Of a stretch of DNA of 63,769 nt, positions 43,987-53,494 are shown piece by piece. Location of the stretch: assembly GCA_963977675.1 (NCBI GenBank), contig CAXBPY010000010.1, forward strand, positions 1 through 63,769. Reading direction: 5' to 3'. The notes beneath the pieces were generated by a model. It ran no database searches and was not told the origin of the DNA. It saw nothing but the letters and a program-made list of their open reading frames with translations. Numbering within the stretch: the first letter of the stretch is position 1; each line of letters begins with the position of its first letter. The position numbers were made by a program, and so were the translations under genes. The DNA comes from CAXBPY01 sp003455275. GTDB lineage: Bacteria; Bacteroidota; Bacteroidia; Chitinophagales; UBA10324.

Positions 43987-46722
43987 TTATCTGGAAATTA
44001 CCATTTTGGCTGTTTGAACCTTGCTTCCGTTTTGAACATAAATCAGGTATACGCCATTTTCGATCTCTGAAACATCAATTGAAAATGAATGAACGCCCAT
44101 TACTTGTTTTCCGAAATTTACTTGCTTAATCATTTTTCCAGAGGCATCAAAGATTGTTGCGGTAACAGGTGAAGTTCCCCAAACAATTGAGGTACTAAAT
44201 TCAATTTTTGATGATGCTGGGTTTGGATAAATGTTTAATAACTGATTCGCAGGTTTAGAAATTGTATTGTCCGACAAGAAAGCCATGCTCTCTGTTTTCC
44301 AAACACCGTTACCATAAGTACATGCATAAATCACATTTTCATTATTGCCAACCGGAACTTGTTTCAGCTTTGTAACTACAACCGGAGCGATACCATTGTT
44401 TTGAGATGACCATGTCGATCCGCCATTTTCGGTGGCATAAATACCAAGTTCAGTTCCGATTACAATTTTGTTATCATCAATTGGATCCACCACTGAACAA
44501 TATACAGGCATTTTTGGTAGATTACCTGTAATGCTTGAAAAGTTTGCAGCGTTCATTGCATCAACTGATTCATAAACATATCCGGTATTACCATAGTTAC
44601 CAAGTGTAACAATTACATGATCAGAATTGTTTTTATCAATTGTAATTCCAGTTATGTATCGGCCGCTCCATGATTGAATAAGTGTAGTTGTAATTCCGAT
44701 ATTATCCGGATTAAAATTTCCGGTTGTATCGTAGGCGTATGTTGTGTCAAGTCCGTCAATTCGGTAGAGGTTACCACTTTCTGTTCCTGCAAAAATCGTA
44801 TTCCCATCAGGGGTTGAAGCAAGTGCAATGACTACACCACTCGTATTGTGCCCTTTGTTTATTTTAAACCAGGTAGGAGAAACTGAAAAATTAATTCCCT
44901 GAGTTGTCATCCAAACACCGGAAGAAGTTCCCAGGAAGAACTTGCTTTTTCCATTTGCGGGGTTTTCCCAAAGTTCAAGCGGAGCAATGAAAGCAGCTCC
45001 CTCGTCGGGTTCACCATCAGGTGTAGTTCCACCATCTATATGAGTATCAAAAAATCCAAGGAAACTTGCACCATTATTTGAGGAGCGTTCTACACTACCA
45101 TTAACATATTCAGCAAATATTGCATTAGAGTTAATTACGCTAACTGCTACATCTCCACCATCGCCGCCTTTAATTTCCTGTCCTGATTTAGGAGTATTTC
45201 CGGTAAAGTCAACTAAATAATTTCCATTGTCCTGAGCACCCGCAACAAAATATCCGGAGTATGGGCGAACATCGAAACCATAGAACTGTGTTACATTAAA
45301 TCCTTTGTCGCGTGTGCCAAAATATGGCTGATCGTCACTTGCATTTGTTGTCATACTCAATCCTCCATCTGATCCAATGAACATAATGTTTGGATTTGTA
45401 GGGTGGAATGCGAAGTAGTGAATATCAGCATGGCAGTACAACGAATACCACTCAGGGTAAGTCCAGCGGGTAATTTTTGTCCATCCGTAGTTTCCGTTTG
45501 ATTGTAACTGATACTTATAACAATCAAGTCCCCCGATAAATACTTCATTCTTGTCATTAGGATTAACTGCAATTGCGAGAGCATAACCGCCTTGAGTAAC
45601 CGGACTCCAGTTTACACTGTTGTTACTCGATTGTGTCGGTGCGATTTGAGTAAAAGTGGTACCTCCATCAGTTGATTTATAAACGCCTTTTAATAACTCG
45701 CCACCGGTTCCATTGTAAGATGCAATAACATAAACATAGTTTGGATCCGTAGGAGATACTGCAATTCCCATTCTGTTAACCTGAGTGTTTGAAGGCAATC
45801 CTGTTCCTGTGGTCAGAACAAAGTCATTAGTGCCTGATGAACCTGACCGATAATATTTATTAGCACCAATACAATGAACAATGCCATTGCTTGCAACCTC
45901 CACATCATAACCCATTGAGGAAATAGAAGTGGTATTGACAAGACAGTTGCTCCAATCAGTTCCATTATCAGTATAGATTAAACTTGAAGTTGATCCGCCG
46001 CCATTTACAGTTGCATAAACTCTTGTTGGATGCATTGCACCTCCGCTTGCCATTGAAGTAACGAATGAAAGCGCATCAGAAGTAGACAGGTTAGTTGCCT
46101 GAGGAACTTTTACATTAGTCCAGGTGAGACCATCGTCAGCTGATCTCCAGATGCCATGACCAGGAAAGCCGGTTGCACCGCCCACAACCGAAGTTGTGAA
46201 GAAGCCAAACTTCTCTCCCGTTCCAACATATATGTCACCATTGTATGCCTGGGCAATACATGATACATTTTGATTTACCCAATCGTGGGAGCCATTTGCG
46301 CGCTCCCAACTTTGCCCCATATTATTTGATTCCCAAAGGCCACCGCTTACACCGCCGGCAAACAAATGATTCGGATTGTTTTTATCGAAAAGCAATGCGC
46401 GGGTTCTGCCTCCCACATTGTCTGGTCCCATTTCAGTCCAGTCAAGAGAAATGGCCCTGGTTTGATTTGCTTCAAGAGTCATCGCATCTTCCTGCGCTTG
46501 TAACACATCGGCATAATTAATAGTATGTGTCACCTGATTAGCACGAACCTTATTCCACCATTCAGCGGCCTGAGAAAATTCCTGAGTTTCATTTTCTTCA
46601 TGCTCATTTTTTAATTCCGAAGTTTCAGAAAATTTGTTTTCAGTTTTTTTCATTTTCCAAAAAACAAATGAAGATGCACCGACAACAATCAGCGCGAAGG
46701 AGAGTATGATTTTATTTTTCAT
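43987..46722 (-). CDS. Secreted beta-propeller (BNR/sortilin-like) protein with T9SS tail
   Basis: A 911-aa exported protein: signal anchor or peptide near residues 3-22, a charged Glu-rich region, then repeats of the sortilin/BNR type with the Asp-box pattern S-x-D-x-G-x-x-W (SADDGLTWTN, STDGGTTFTQ, TENGGSTWSS), forming one or two large propellers (about 95-810). The C-terminal tail (NIYPNPASSKIEFS, IFDASGKMIKQ, NGVYLIYVQNGS) is a T9SS type A signal. Such proteins are common in Bacteroidota; ligand unknown. A dyad lies upstream of its start. Confidence 0.88.
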   Translation of the reverse strand: MKNKIILSFALIVVGASSFVFWKMKKTENKFSETSELKNEHEENETQEFSQAAEWWNKVRANQVTHTINYADVLQAQEDAMTLEANQTRAISLDWTEMGPDNVGGRTRALLFDKNNPNHLFAGGVSGGLWESNNMGQSWERANGSHDWVNQNVSCIAQAYNGDIYVGTGEKFGFFTTSVVGGATGFPGHGIWRSADDGLTWTNVKVPQATNLSTSDALSFVTSMASGGAMHPTRVYATVNGGGSTSSLIYTDNGTDWSNCLVNTTSISSMGYDVEVASNGIVHCIGANKYYRSGSSGTNDFVLTTGTGLPSNTQVNRMGIAVSPTDPNYVYVIASYNGTGGELLKGVYKSTDGGTTFTQIAPTQSSNNSVNWSPVTQGGYALAIAVNPNDKNEVFIGGLDCYKYQLQSNGNYGWTKITRWTYPEWYSLYCHADIHYFAFHPTNPNIMFIGSDGGLSMTTNASDDQPYFGTRDKGFNVTQFYGFDVRPYSGYFVAGAQDNGNYLVDFTGNTPKSGQEIKGGDGGDVAVSVINSNAIFAEYVNGSVERSSNNGASFLGFFDTHIDGGTTPDGEPDEGAAFIAPLELWENPANGKSKFFLGTSSGVWMTTQGINFSVSPTWFKINKGHNTSGVVIALASTPDGNTIFAGTESGNLYRIDGLDTTYAYDTTGNFNPDNIGITTTLIQSWSGRYITGITIDKNNSDHVIVTLGNYGNTGYVYESVDAMNAANFSSITGNLPKMPVYCSVVDPIDDNKIVIGTELGIYATENGGSTWSSQNNGIAPVVVTKLKQVPVGNNENVIYACTYGNGVWKTESMAFLSDNTISKPANQLLNIYPNPASSKIEFSTSIVWGTSPVTATIFDASGKMIKQVNFGKQVMGVHSFSIDVSEIENGVYLIYVQNGSKVQTAKMVISR

Positions 46723-46738
46723 TGATTTGGGTTTTGCT

Positions 46739-46757
46739 TTTCAGATTTTATCTGAAA
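46739..46757 (-). promoter_or_regulatory. Symmetric operator-like site
   Basis: TTTCAGAT and ATCTGAAA form a perfect 8-bp dyad around a 3-base spacer, 17 nt upstream of the start at 46722. It could bind a dimeric regulator or act as a weak terminator for lipA. Confidence 0.3.
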
Positions 46758-46847
46758 TCCTGATTCGAAAATAGACTTAACAAAATGTTTTTCTATTTAC
46801 AAATTAGATTGTGACAAAAATGTGACAAATATTGGTTCGTGCAAGTG

Positions 46848-47714
46848 TTAAATCACATGCTTCTCTGCATGATAACTTGAGCGTACAAGCGGGCCGCTTT
46901 CGACATAAATGAAACCGCGTTTCAATCCCTCTTCTTTATAGTAAGCAAATACATCCGGGTGAATCCACTCCTGAACATCCAGGTGATTGCGAGTGGGCTG
47001 CAGGTATTGTCCTATAGTCATCACATCACATCCGTGAGCGCGCAGGTCATCCATTACTCTGAGCACTTCGTCTTTTTGCTCACTCAGACCCACCATAATT
47101 CCACTCTTGGTTCTCACACCTCCTGATTTCAATTGCCTGATTACTTTGAGTGATCGTTCGTATTTTGCCTGAGGCCGAACACGACGGTACAGTCTTTCTA
47201 TTGTTTCCATGTTATGTGAAACAACTTCAGGTTTTGCTTCAATAATTTTTTCTACACTTTCAACACTTCCTTTGAAATCGGGAATCAGGGTCTCCATTGT
47301 AGTGCCGGGCGAAATTTCTCTTACTGCATTTACAGTTGCTGCCCAAATGGAGGCGCCGCCATCTTTGAGTTCATCGCGGTTAACTGAAGTGATGACTGCA
47401 TGCTTAACTTTCATTTTGCGAATTGCATCTGCTACCCGGCGTGGTTCATCCCAGTCAAGTTCTGTTGGCATTCCGGTAAGAACTGCACAGAATCCGCAAC
47501 TGCGGGTGCACACATTTCCAAGGATCATAAAAGTTGCAGTTCCGGCGCCCCAACATTCGCCCATGTTAGGACAATTACCACTTTCGCAAATTGTATGAAG
47601 CTTGTGCTGATCCACTAAACCACGAACAAGACGATAACCTTCACCGGTGGGTAGCTTGACACGAAGCCAATCCGGTTTTCGTTTTCTTTCATTCTGAATA
47701 ATTGTTTCTGACAT
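46848..47714 (-). CDS. lipA: Lipoyl synthase
   Basis: LipA inserts two sulfurs into octanoyl groups on carrier domains to make lipoate. The 288-aa radical SAM enzyme carries its auxiliary cluster cysteines at C43, C48 and C54 (CESGNCPNMGECW) and the SAM cluster at C69, C73 and C76 (CTRSCGFC). SHNMETIERLYRRVRP and the final RSSYHAEKH are typical. It lies 11 nt downstream of an outer-membrane protein gene on the same strand. Confidence 0.97.
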   Translation of the reverse strand: MSETIIQNERKRKPDWLRVKLPTGEGYRLVRGLVDQHKLHTICESGNCPNMGECWGAGTATFMILGNVCTRSCGFCAVLTGMPTELDWDEPRRVADAIRKMKVKHAVITSVNRDELKDGGASIWAATVNAVREISPGTTMETLIPDFKGSVESVEKIIEAKPEVVSHNMETIERLYRRVRPQAKYERSLKVIRQLKSGGVRTKSGIMVGLSEQKDEVLRVMDDLRAHGCDVMTIGQYLQPTRNHLDVQEWIHPDVFAYYKEEGLKRGFIYVESGPLVRSSYHAEKHVI

Positions 47715-47725
47715 TGCCTAATTGC

Positions 47726-48481
47726 CTACCATTTTTTTCCAAAAACAAATCCGCAATACAATGCAGGAAAGAACTGAATGTTATTTTCAAGGATCATTAT
47801 CGGAATCTTTTTATAATAAGCATCGAGCGATACTCCGATTTCAATACTCTTAATGTATTCGTTATAGCTCGCCCAATCAAAATCAAGTGCAGCCTTCAGG
47901 TGTGCGCCAGGAATAAATTTCAATTCAGTAATTCCTTCTTTAAAACCACCTCCGCCATAAATGGAAAAATTGTCAAGAAAAATATTTTTATTCTCTTCAG
48001 AATATTTCACCATTCTTAAAACGCTGGTTGTATCATCAAGCGGAAATAGTAGCCAGAGGTAATAAGGCTTGGTAATTCCTAATGATAAACCGACAGATGA
48101 ATTGAAACCAATTGACACTCCACTTTTCTGAGCCTTCTCTCCTAACTGTTTATAAATTCCATAGCTAAGATTAAAATTCATGAAAGAATTCTGTTTCCCA
48201 AATACAAATGGTTTTGGCGGAGGAATTCCGGGAACTGTCCATCCAAAATCCTGAGTTTGTCTGTATTCCTTTGGATGATGAACGGAAGCAATTTCAATTT
48301 CATAATAATGTCTGGAAGTAGAGTGAAAAACATTGCCGTGCTTAAAGTTTGCTTTCCATCCATTGCTGTAAACATCAAATCCTCCGCTCCAGAATTTTGA
48401 TTGCAATAACTCAAGGTGTTCAGTCTGCGCAAACGCAGAAGTGGTTACAAGAGCCATTAACAAGGTGAAGAATTTTTTCAC
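47726..48481 (-). CDS. Predicted outer-membrane protein upstream of lipA
   Basis: A 251-aa protein with a signal peptide (cleavage near SAFAQ) and many amphipathic strands, ending in GFVFGKKW, so probably a beta barrel. It starts with GTG. No named family is recognised. Co-transcription with lipA (11-nt gap) looks likely but gives no clue to its role. Confidence 0.72.
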   Translation of the reverse strand: MKKFFTLLMALVTTSAFAQTEHLELLQSKFWSGGFDVYSNGWKANFKHGNVFHSTSRHYYEIEIASVHHPKEYRQTQDFGWTVPGIPPPKPFVFGKQNSFMNFNLSYGIYKQLGEKAQKSGVSIGFNSSVGLSLGITKPYYLWLLFPLDDTTSVLRMVKYSEENKNIFLDNFSIYGGGGFKEGITELKFIPGAHLKAALDFDWASYNEYIKSIEIGVSLDAYYKKIPIMILENNIQFFPALYCGFVFGKKW

Positions 48482-48522
48482 GATTCAATATTACTACATT
48501 TCGATATTGTTTGAGTTAACAA

Positions 48523-48552
48523 TTTCATGAAATGTAATTTCTTTTATGTTTG
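48523..48552 (+). promoter_or_regulatory. Promoter of the OsmC-family gene
   Basis: TTTC at 48523-48526 and TATGTTTG at 48545-48552 fit the -33/-7 pair with an 18-nt spacer; the -7 element ends 15 nt before the ATG at 48568. Confidence 0.45.
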
Positions 48553-48567
48553 AAAATATTTTTTTGC

Positions 48568-48969
48568 ATGACAGCTGAATTAATTTATAAAGGAGAACTT
48601 AGAACAGAGATGAAACATCATCTCTCCGGAAATATTGTGGTAACGGATGCGCCACCGGACAACCAGGGAAAGGGTGAAGCATTTTCGCCGACAGACATTG
48701 TTGCTGCTGCCACCGGAAGCTGTGCGCTCACTGTAATGGGAATTGCAGCCCGCACACATCAAATAGATATGGATGGCACCCGCGTTGAAGTTTTAAAAGT
48801 GATGATGAACAATCCGCGAAAAATCTCCGAGATCCATCTTGATTTTTATTTCCCTTCGAAAAGTTATTCTGATAAAGAGAAATCAATTCTTGAAAATACA
48901 GCCAGGACCTGCCCCGTTATTCTCAGCCTGCATGATGATGTAAAGAAGGTTTTAAGGTTTCATTACTGA
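48568..48969 (+). CDS. OsmC/Ohr family peroxide-reducing protein
   Basis: A 133-aa OsmC-like protein, a thiol-dependent reductase of organic peroxides. The two redox cysteines are C52 (TGSCALTVMG) and C115 (ARTCPVILSL). It resembles the YhfA/OsmC branch more than Ohr. I start at the ATG 48568 (MTAELIYKGE); an upstream TTG falls inside the predicted promoter. A WD40 gene follows after 35 nt. Confidence 0.9.
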   Translation: MTAELIYKGELRTEMKHHLSGNIVVTDAPPDNQGKGEAFSPTDIVAAATGSCALTVMGIAARTHQIDMDGTRVEVLKVMMNNPRKISEIHLDFYFPSKSYSDKEKSILENTARTCPVILSLHDDVKKVLRFHY

Positions 48970-49004
48970 AAGTTCCAGCGGATATATTCGCCAACCCAAA
49001 CAAT

Positions 49005-49907
49005 ATGCTGGTAGAAAAAAAATTTCGCGTTGCAGCGCACTCAGGAAGTATCTACTCAGTCATTTCAAATTCTAAAAAAAATATTTTCACTGGAGGAAGC
49101 GAAGGGGTTGTTTTAATGTGGGATTTGAATTCGATAGAAAATCCGGTTGCAGTAGCAAAAGTTTCAGGACAAATTTTTTCTCTGTGCATTATTGAAGACT
49201 TAAATCATTTATGGATAGGTACCATGAATGGAGCAATTCATGTTTTAGACCTGAATGAGAAAAAAGAAATCCGATATTTTATTCATCATTCTCAATCGGT
49301 TTTTGATATTCAAATTCATGACAAAAAAATTTATACTGCTTCTAAAGATGGAAATATTTCTGTTTGGGATGTTCGGTCACAAAATTTATTGAAAACAGTT
49401 TTTGTTTCTCAAAGTGGTTTGAGAAAAATTTCTTTTCATCCTACTAAAAATGAAATTGCAATCGGATCAAGTGACAATAGCATTTACATTCTTCATTCCA
49501 GCTTCCAGGATCCAGCTTCCAGGATCCAACTTCGAGTTCACACCAATTCTGTTTTTTCATTGTGTTATACTAATGACGGAAAATATTTATTGAGTGGCGG
49601 AAGGGATGCAATGCTAAATTGTTTTGCTACCGAAGAAAATTATACTCTTAAGAAAAGTTTGCCCGCGCATCTTTACACCATAAATGATATCGTGATAATC
49701 AATGAAAATCATTTTGCAACAGCAGGCCGCGACAAACATATTAAACTCTGGAACCTTGAAACACTCGAATTAATCAAAGTGATAGATAAAGAAAAATTTG
49801 ACGCACACATAAACAGTGTAAACAAACTCAGATGGATTAATGATGAAAAACTTTTACTCTCTGTAAGCGACGACAGAAGTATGATGGGATGGAAAATACT
49901 GATTTGA
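49005..49907 (+). CDS. WD40 repeat protein
   Basis: A 300-aa cytosolic protein with about seven WD40 blades, for example SKDGNISVWDVRSQNLLKTV near 125 and AGRDKHIKLWNLETLELIK near 240, forming one beta-propeller. WD40 proteins are binding platforms; the partner is unknown. The inter-blade loop at about residues 165-178 is encoded by a 14-bp tandem DNA repeat (49501-49528), read in two different frames, so that piece is a recent-looking insertion. Confidence 0.87.
   Translation: MLVEKKFRVAAHSGSIYSVISNSKKNIFTGGSEGVVLMWDLNSIENPVAVAKVSGQIFSLCIIEDLNHLWIGTMNGAIHVLDLNEKKEIRYFIHHSQSVFDIQIHDKKIYTASKDGNISVWDVRSQNLLKTVFVSQSGLRKISFHPTKNEIAIGSSDNSIYILHSSFQDPASRIQLRVHTNSVFSLCYTNDGKYLLSGGRDAMLNCFATEENYTLKKSLPAHLYTINDIVIINENHFATAGRDKHIKLWNLETLELIKVIDKEKFDAHINSVNKLRWINDEKLLLSVSDDRSMMGWKILI
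49498..49536 (+). repeat. 14-bp tandem repeat inside the WD40 gene
   Basis: GCTTCCAGGATCCA occurs twice in tandem (49501-49514, 49515-49528), with partial copies on both sides. As 14 is not a multiple of three, the copies encode different residues (SFQDP and ASRIQ). It is like the word repeats seen between genes. Confidence 0.75.
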
Positions 49908-49936
49908 CAAATTGGTAATTTGATGATTTGATAATA
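49901..49936. repeat. Word-like degenerate repeat (atttga words)
   Basis: Imperfect copies of gatttga and aatttgat lie across and just after the WD40 stop codon, before dcd. Confidence 0.5.
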
Positions 49937-49990
49937 AAGAATTGTGTTTTCAAATAACTACTAACAATAAACAAATAACATTTATAAGAA

Positions 49991-50527
49991 ATGATACTAA
50001 GCGACAAAATGATTCTTGACGAGATTGACAAAGGCAACATTATGATTGAGCCATTTAAACTTGATTGCCTGGGATCTAATAGTTACGATGTACATCTTGC
50101 AAAATATCTTGCGGTCTATCACGATCGTGTGCTTGATGCGAAGAAACATAACACTATTGATGAGTTCATAATACCGAAAGAAGGTTTTGTTCTGCAACCG
50201 GGAACGCTTTACCTGGGGGTGACGGAAGAATACACAGAGACGCATGCACATGTTCCTTTCTTGGAGGGGAAATCAAGTGTTGGCAGGCTTGGAATTGACA
50301 TTCACGCGACAGCAGGCAAGGGCGATGTAGGATATTGCAACACCTGGACTTTGGAAATTTCTGTTTCACAACCCGTTCGCATTTATGCCGGAATGCCTAT
50401 TGGCCAGTTGATTTATTTTAAGGTAGATGGCGATGTAAAAAATCTTTACAATAAAAAAGCAAATCCGAAATACAGTAAGCGTTCTATCAAACCAATAGAA
50501 AGCATGATGTGGAAGAATAAATTTTAG
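49991..50527 (+). CDS. dcd: dCTP deaminase
   Basis: Dcd converts dCTP to dUTP for dTTP synthesis. The 178-aa protein has the trimeric dUTPase-like fold: SNSYDVHLAKYLAV near 29, EGKSSVGRLGIDIHATAG near 92 (R99), and the catalytic Glu region NTWTLEIS (E122). It could be dCTP deaminase or the bifunctional deaminase/dUTPase; sequence alone does not decide. A DUF5686 gene follows after 3 nt. Confidence 0.93.
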   Translation: MILSDKMILDEIDKGNIMIEPFKLDCLGSNSYDVHLAKYLAVYHDRVLDAKKHNTIDEFIIPKEGFVLQPGTLYLGVTEEYTETHAHVPFLEGKSSVGRLGIDIHATAGKGDVGYCNTWTLEISVSQPVRIYAGMPIGQLIYFKVDGDVKNLYNKKANPKYSKRSIKPIESMMWKNKF

Positions 50528-50530
50528 AAT

Positions 50531-53017
50531 ATGCTTGATGTAAGAAGGCAGAAGCGGAAAAGATTACAGGTTGCCGGATTTTTCTTTCAAAGAATATTTC
50601 TGTTGCAACTTTTCTTTAGTCTTGTGTCTTCTGTCTTTTGCCTCCAATCGTTTGCCCAATATACTTTCACCGGTAAGGTAATGGACTCAGTCACCTTTGA
50701 GCCGCTGCCATTTGTCACTATTTTATATAATCATTCAACCGATGGAACGCGCACAGATATGGATGGTAAATTTTCATTCACTTCACCTTCTTCTTTCATA
50801 CACATTACCATAAGTTATGTAGGATACAAAACCAGGGACACTGATTTAACTTTTTCTGATTCAAAAACTCCAATAAAAATTTTGTTGCAAACAGAAGATC
50901 AGGAGTTAGAGGATGTAACCATTTTATCGGGTGAAAATCCTGCAAACAGAATAATAAGAGAAGCTGTGAAGCACAGTAAAGAAAACGATCCTGCCAATCT
51001 GGGTGCATACAGTTTTTCATCTTACAATAAATTCCTCTATACAGCTGATGCCTCAGCCGCAGAAAAAGTAAAATCAGGTGACACTACGCGTGAGTTGATG
51101 GAATATCTCAAAGGTAATTACCTGATGATAATGGAAAGTCAGATTGAAACGATTTTTAAAAAGCCCGGGCTAAAAAAGCAATTTGTTATTGCTACAAAAG
51201 TGAGTGGACTAAAGGACCCTAACTTTTCTCTTGATGCAAGTCAGTTGCAGCCATTTTCATTTTATGATCACTTTATAAGTTTGGTTGAAATTGATTATCT
51301 CAATCCTGTCAGTGAAGGAAGTTCAAATTTATATTTCTTCAATATTGACGACACTACCTACAGTGGACCCGATACTATTTATCACATCAGTTTCAAACCA
51401 AGAAAAGGAAAAACATTTATGTCATTAAAGGGAACCTTGTTCATTAACAGCAGGAGCTATGCAATTCAGCATGTGATTGCTGAACCCTTTGACACAGCAG
51501 GTCTTGCTATGATTGTAAAAGTGGAACAAGATTATAATAAGCCAGATGGAATTCACTGGTTTCCGAATCAATACAATACCAATATTCATTATAACAATTT
51601 TCTTAAACCGGGGCTTAAAGTTTTTTTTCAAGGAAGAACTTATATCGACAGCGTGAAGATTAACCCTGATATTCATTCAAATGTTTTTGATGGGATTGGT
51701 CAACAGATTGAATCCGGAGCAGGAACGCGCGACGAAAATTACTGGAACACTGTTCGACCGGATTTGCTGACTGAAAAGGAGCAAAACACTTATCATGACA
51801 TGGATAGTTTGGGAAGTGCACGCCACCTGGATACCAAACTTCGGATTGTAACTGCACTGATGCTAAGCAAGTTTCCAATTGGACCGATAAGCATTGATAT
51901 TTCGAACATTGTAAAAATTAATGCGAAAGAAAATTATCGTTTCGGAATTGGATTAATGACCAATGAAAAAATTTCGAAATCATTTACACTTGCCGGATAT
52001 GGTGGATATGGTCTAAACGATCATGTCTGGAAGTATGGCGCAAATTTGAAACTGATTTTTTCAGAACAATATAACAGCACGCTTTCATTTCAATACACGC
52101 ATGATTATGAGGAAAGCGGCGGCGTTGATTTTTATCACAATAATTTTTTTGGCAACACCCAAAAATGGAGAAACACAATCATCAATCGTTTTGATCTCAC
52201 AGATCGATATTCGATCTCTGTTACGGGTAGAAATTTTCGATTCCTGAATTTCGAGTTTTCTGCTTTCGAGGCACAGAAACTTCCTGCCTTTGATTACACT
52301 TACCATTCTCCTCAAAATCATGAACCGGTTTCGGCTCCATTTATTTTCACCGGTATCAAACTTAGCTGCAGGTATGCTTACAAGGAAAAAGTTGTAAAGT
52401 CGTTCGGGCAAAACTTTGAAGCTTATGATCCATTTCCAGTTTTATGGTTCAATGTCACACATGGAATGAAGGTGCTGAACGGACAGTTCGACTATTGGAA
52501 ATTTGATCTTAAATTTTATTACGATTTTCCTTCCAAGCGTTTCGGAGAAACTTATTTACAAGGTTATGCAGGTTACGCGACCTCTACCCTTCCTGTGTCA
52601 GAGCTTTTTTCATGTAAAGGAAACTACACATTATTTGGATTATACTCTTACAGTAACTTTCAAACCATGCGTGTGAATGAATTCATTTATGATCAATATG
52701 CTGCTCTTTTCTGGGAACAGGATTTTGGATCGCTCATTTTTAAAAAAGGCAAATTCAGACCAAAGGTTTTGTTTTCAACCAGTGCAGCAATTGGAGCGCT
52801 GCATGATCCTGAACTTCATTCATCCATTTTGTTCAAACAACCGGAGAAACCTTATACTGAATCCGGTTTGGTAGTTAACAATATTGTAAGCAAAAAATTT
52901 TTGGGCGCAGTTCGGGTAGGAATTGGAATTGGCGGTTATTATCGGTGGGGCTATTTCATACTTCCTCAATGGAAGGATAATCTCGCGTTAAAGGTTGCTT
53001 TCTATGTTTCAGGATAA
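50531..53017 (+). CDS. DUF5686 outer-membrane protein with carboxypeptidase-regulatory-like domain
   Basis: An 828-aa protein. After a signal segment (near QSFAQ) comes a carboxypeptidase-D regulatory-like beta sandwich (about 45-130: FTGKVMDSVTFEPLPFVTI, TDMDGKFSFTS, ISYVGYKTRD), then the long DUF5686 region predicted as an outer-membrane barrel, with strands throughout and an aromatic-rich C-terminus. The family is common in Bacteroidota and its function is unknown. Starts 3 nt after dcd. Confidence 0.88.
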   Translation: MLDVRRQKRKRLQVAGFFFQRIFLLQLFFSLVSSVFCLQSFAQYTFTGKVMDSVTFEPLPFVTILYNHSTDGTRTDMDGKFSFTSPSSFIHITISYVGYKTRDTDLTFSDSKTPIKILLQTEDQELEDVTILSGENPANRIIREAVKHSKENDPANLGAYSFSSYNKFLYTADASAAEKVKSGDTTRELMEYLKGNYLMIMESQIETIFKKPGLKKQFVIATKVSGLKDPNFSLDASQLQPFSFYDHFISLVEIDYLNPVSEGSSNLYFFNIDDTTYSGPDTIYHISFKPRKGKTFMSLKGTLFINSRSYAIQHVIAEPFDTAGLAMIVKVEQDYNKPDGIHWFPNQYNTNIHYNNFLKPGLKVFFQGRTYIDSVKINPDIHSNVFDGIGQQIESGAGTRDENYWNTVRPDLLTEKEQNTYHDMDSLGSARHLDTKLRIVTALMLSKFPIGPISIDISNIVKINAKENYRFGIGLMTNEKISKSFTLAGYGGYGLNDHVWKYGANLKLIFSEQYNSTLSFQYTHDYEESGGVDFYHNNFFGNTQKWRNTIINRFDLTDRYSISVTGRNFRFLNFEFSAFEAQKLPAFDYTYHSPQNHEPVSAPFIFTGIKLSCRYAYKEKVVKSFGQNFEAYDPFPVLWFNVTHGMKVLNGQFDYWKFDLKFYYDFPSKRFGETYLQGYAGYATSTLPVSELFSCKGNYTLFGLYSYSNFQTMRVNEFIYDQYAALFWEQDFGSLIFKKGKFRPKVLFSTSAAIGALHDPELHSSILFKQPEKPYTESGLVVNNIVSKKFLGAVRVGIGIGGYYRWGYFILPQWKDNLALKVAFYVSG

Positions 53018-53023
53018 TTATTT

Positions 53024-53058
53024 CTGCACATGATATAAATTTTTTTTGCAGTTTTTTT
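53024..53058 (+). terminator. Weak terminator after DUF5686
   Basis: CTGCA and TGCAG (5-bp stem, 18-nt loop) followed by seven T, starting 6 nt after the stop codon. Confidence 0.35.
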
Positions 53059-53143
53059 ATTCTGAATAACGATTTTATTCTGTTTTCAACCTGATCAAAT
53101 TTTCTCCTTGATTATTCAAAAAAGTTTTTGCTATTTTTCCGAC

Positions 53144-53428
53144 ATGATGGAAATAAATGGTCAACTCATAAGGGAGGTTTGGCAGAAAGCAAACCCAATT
53201 ACCGGGCAGGACGAGGAAGTTTTCCGTCTCGATATTCAGGGAAACTGGATTCGTAAAAAAGACTTTAACAATGCTGATTCAATATATGGATGGACCATTT
53301 ATGCTGCTCACGAAAATGATTTTAGCAATATCCAAAGCCTGATTCCATTGCATACTCATAACAATCCAATTCCGCTGGCTGGGAACAATCATCCAACCGA
53401 AATAATTTTCGGAGAAAAGTATATCTAA
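53144..53428 (+). CDS. Small protein resembling a degenerate HNH domain
   Basis: A protein of 95 aa (or 94 from the second ATG). Its outline (MEINGQLIREVWQKANPITG, then RLDIQGNWIRKKDF, then YGWTIYAAHENDFSNIQSL) recalls Bacteroidota HNH-type proteins, in which YGWEIDHI and SNLQPL hold the catalytic residues. Here the Asp-His pair is replaced (YGWTIYAAH), so nuclease activity is unlikely. This relation is from memory of the pattern, not an alignment. A -7-like TATTTTTC lies only 4 nt upstream. Confidence 0.6.
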   Translation: MMEINGQLIREVWQKANPITGQDEEVFRLDIQGNWIRKKDFNNADSIYGWTIYAAHENDFSNIQSLIPLHTHNNPIPLAGNNHPTEIIFGEKYI

Positions 53429-53449
53429 GAATAATCAGGAAATGATTTC

Positions 53450-53471
53450 ATGCAGGCATATTTTCCTGCAT
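53450..53471. terminator. Bidirectional terminator
   Basis: A perfect 7-bp inverted repeat (ATGCAGG / CCTGCAT, 8-nt loop), with T-rich DNA after it, between convergent genes. Confidence 0.6.
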
Positions 53472-53494
53472 TTTAATTTGCCTGATCTTTCAGT

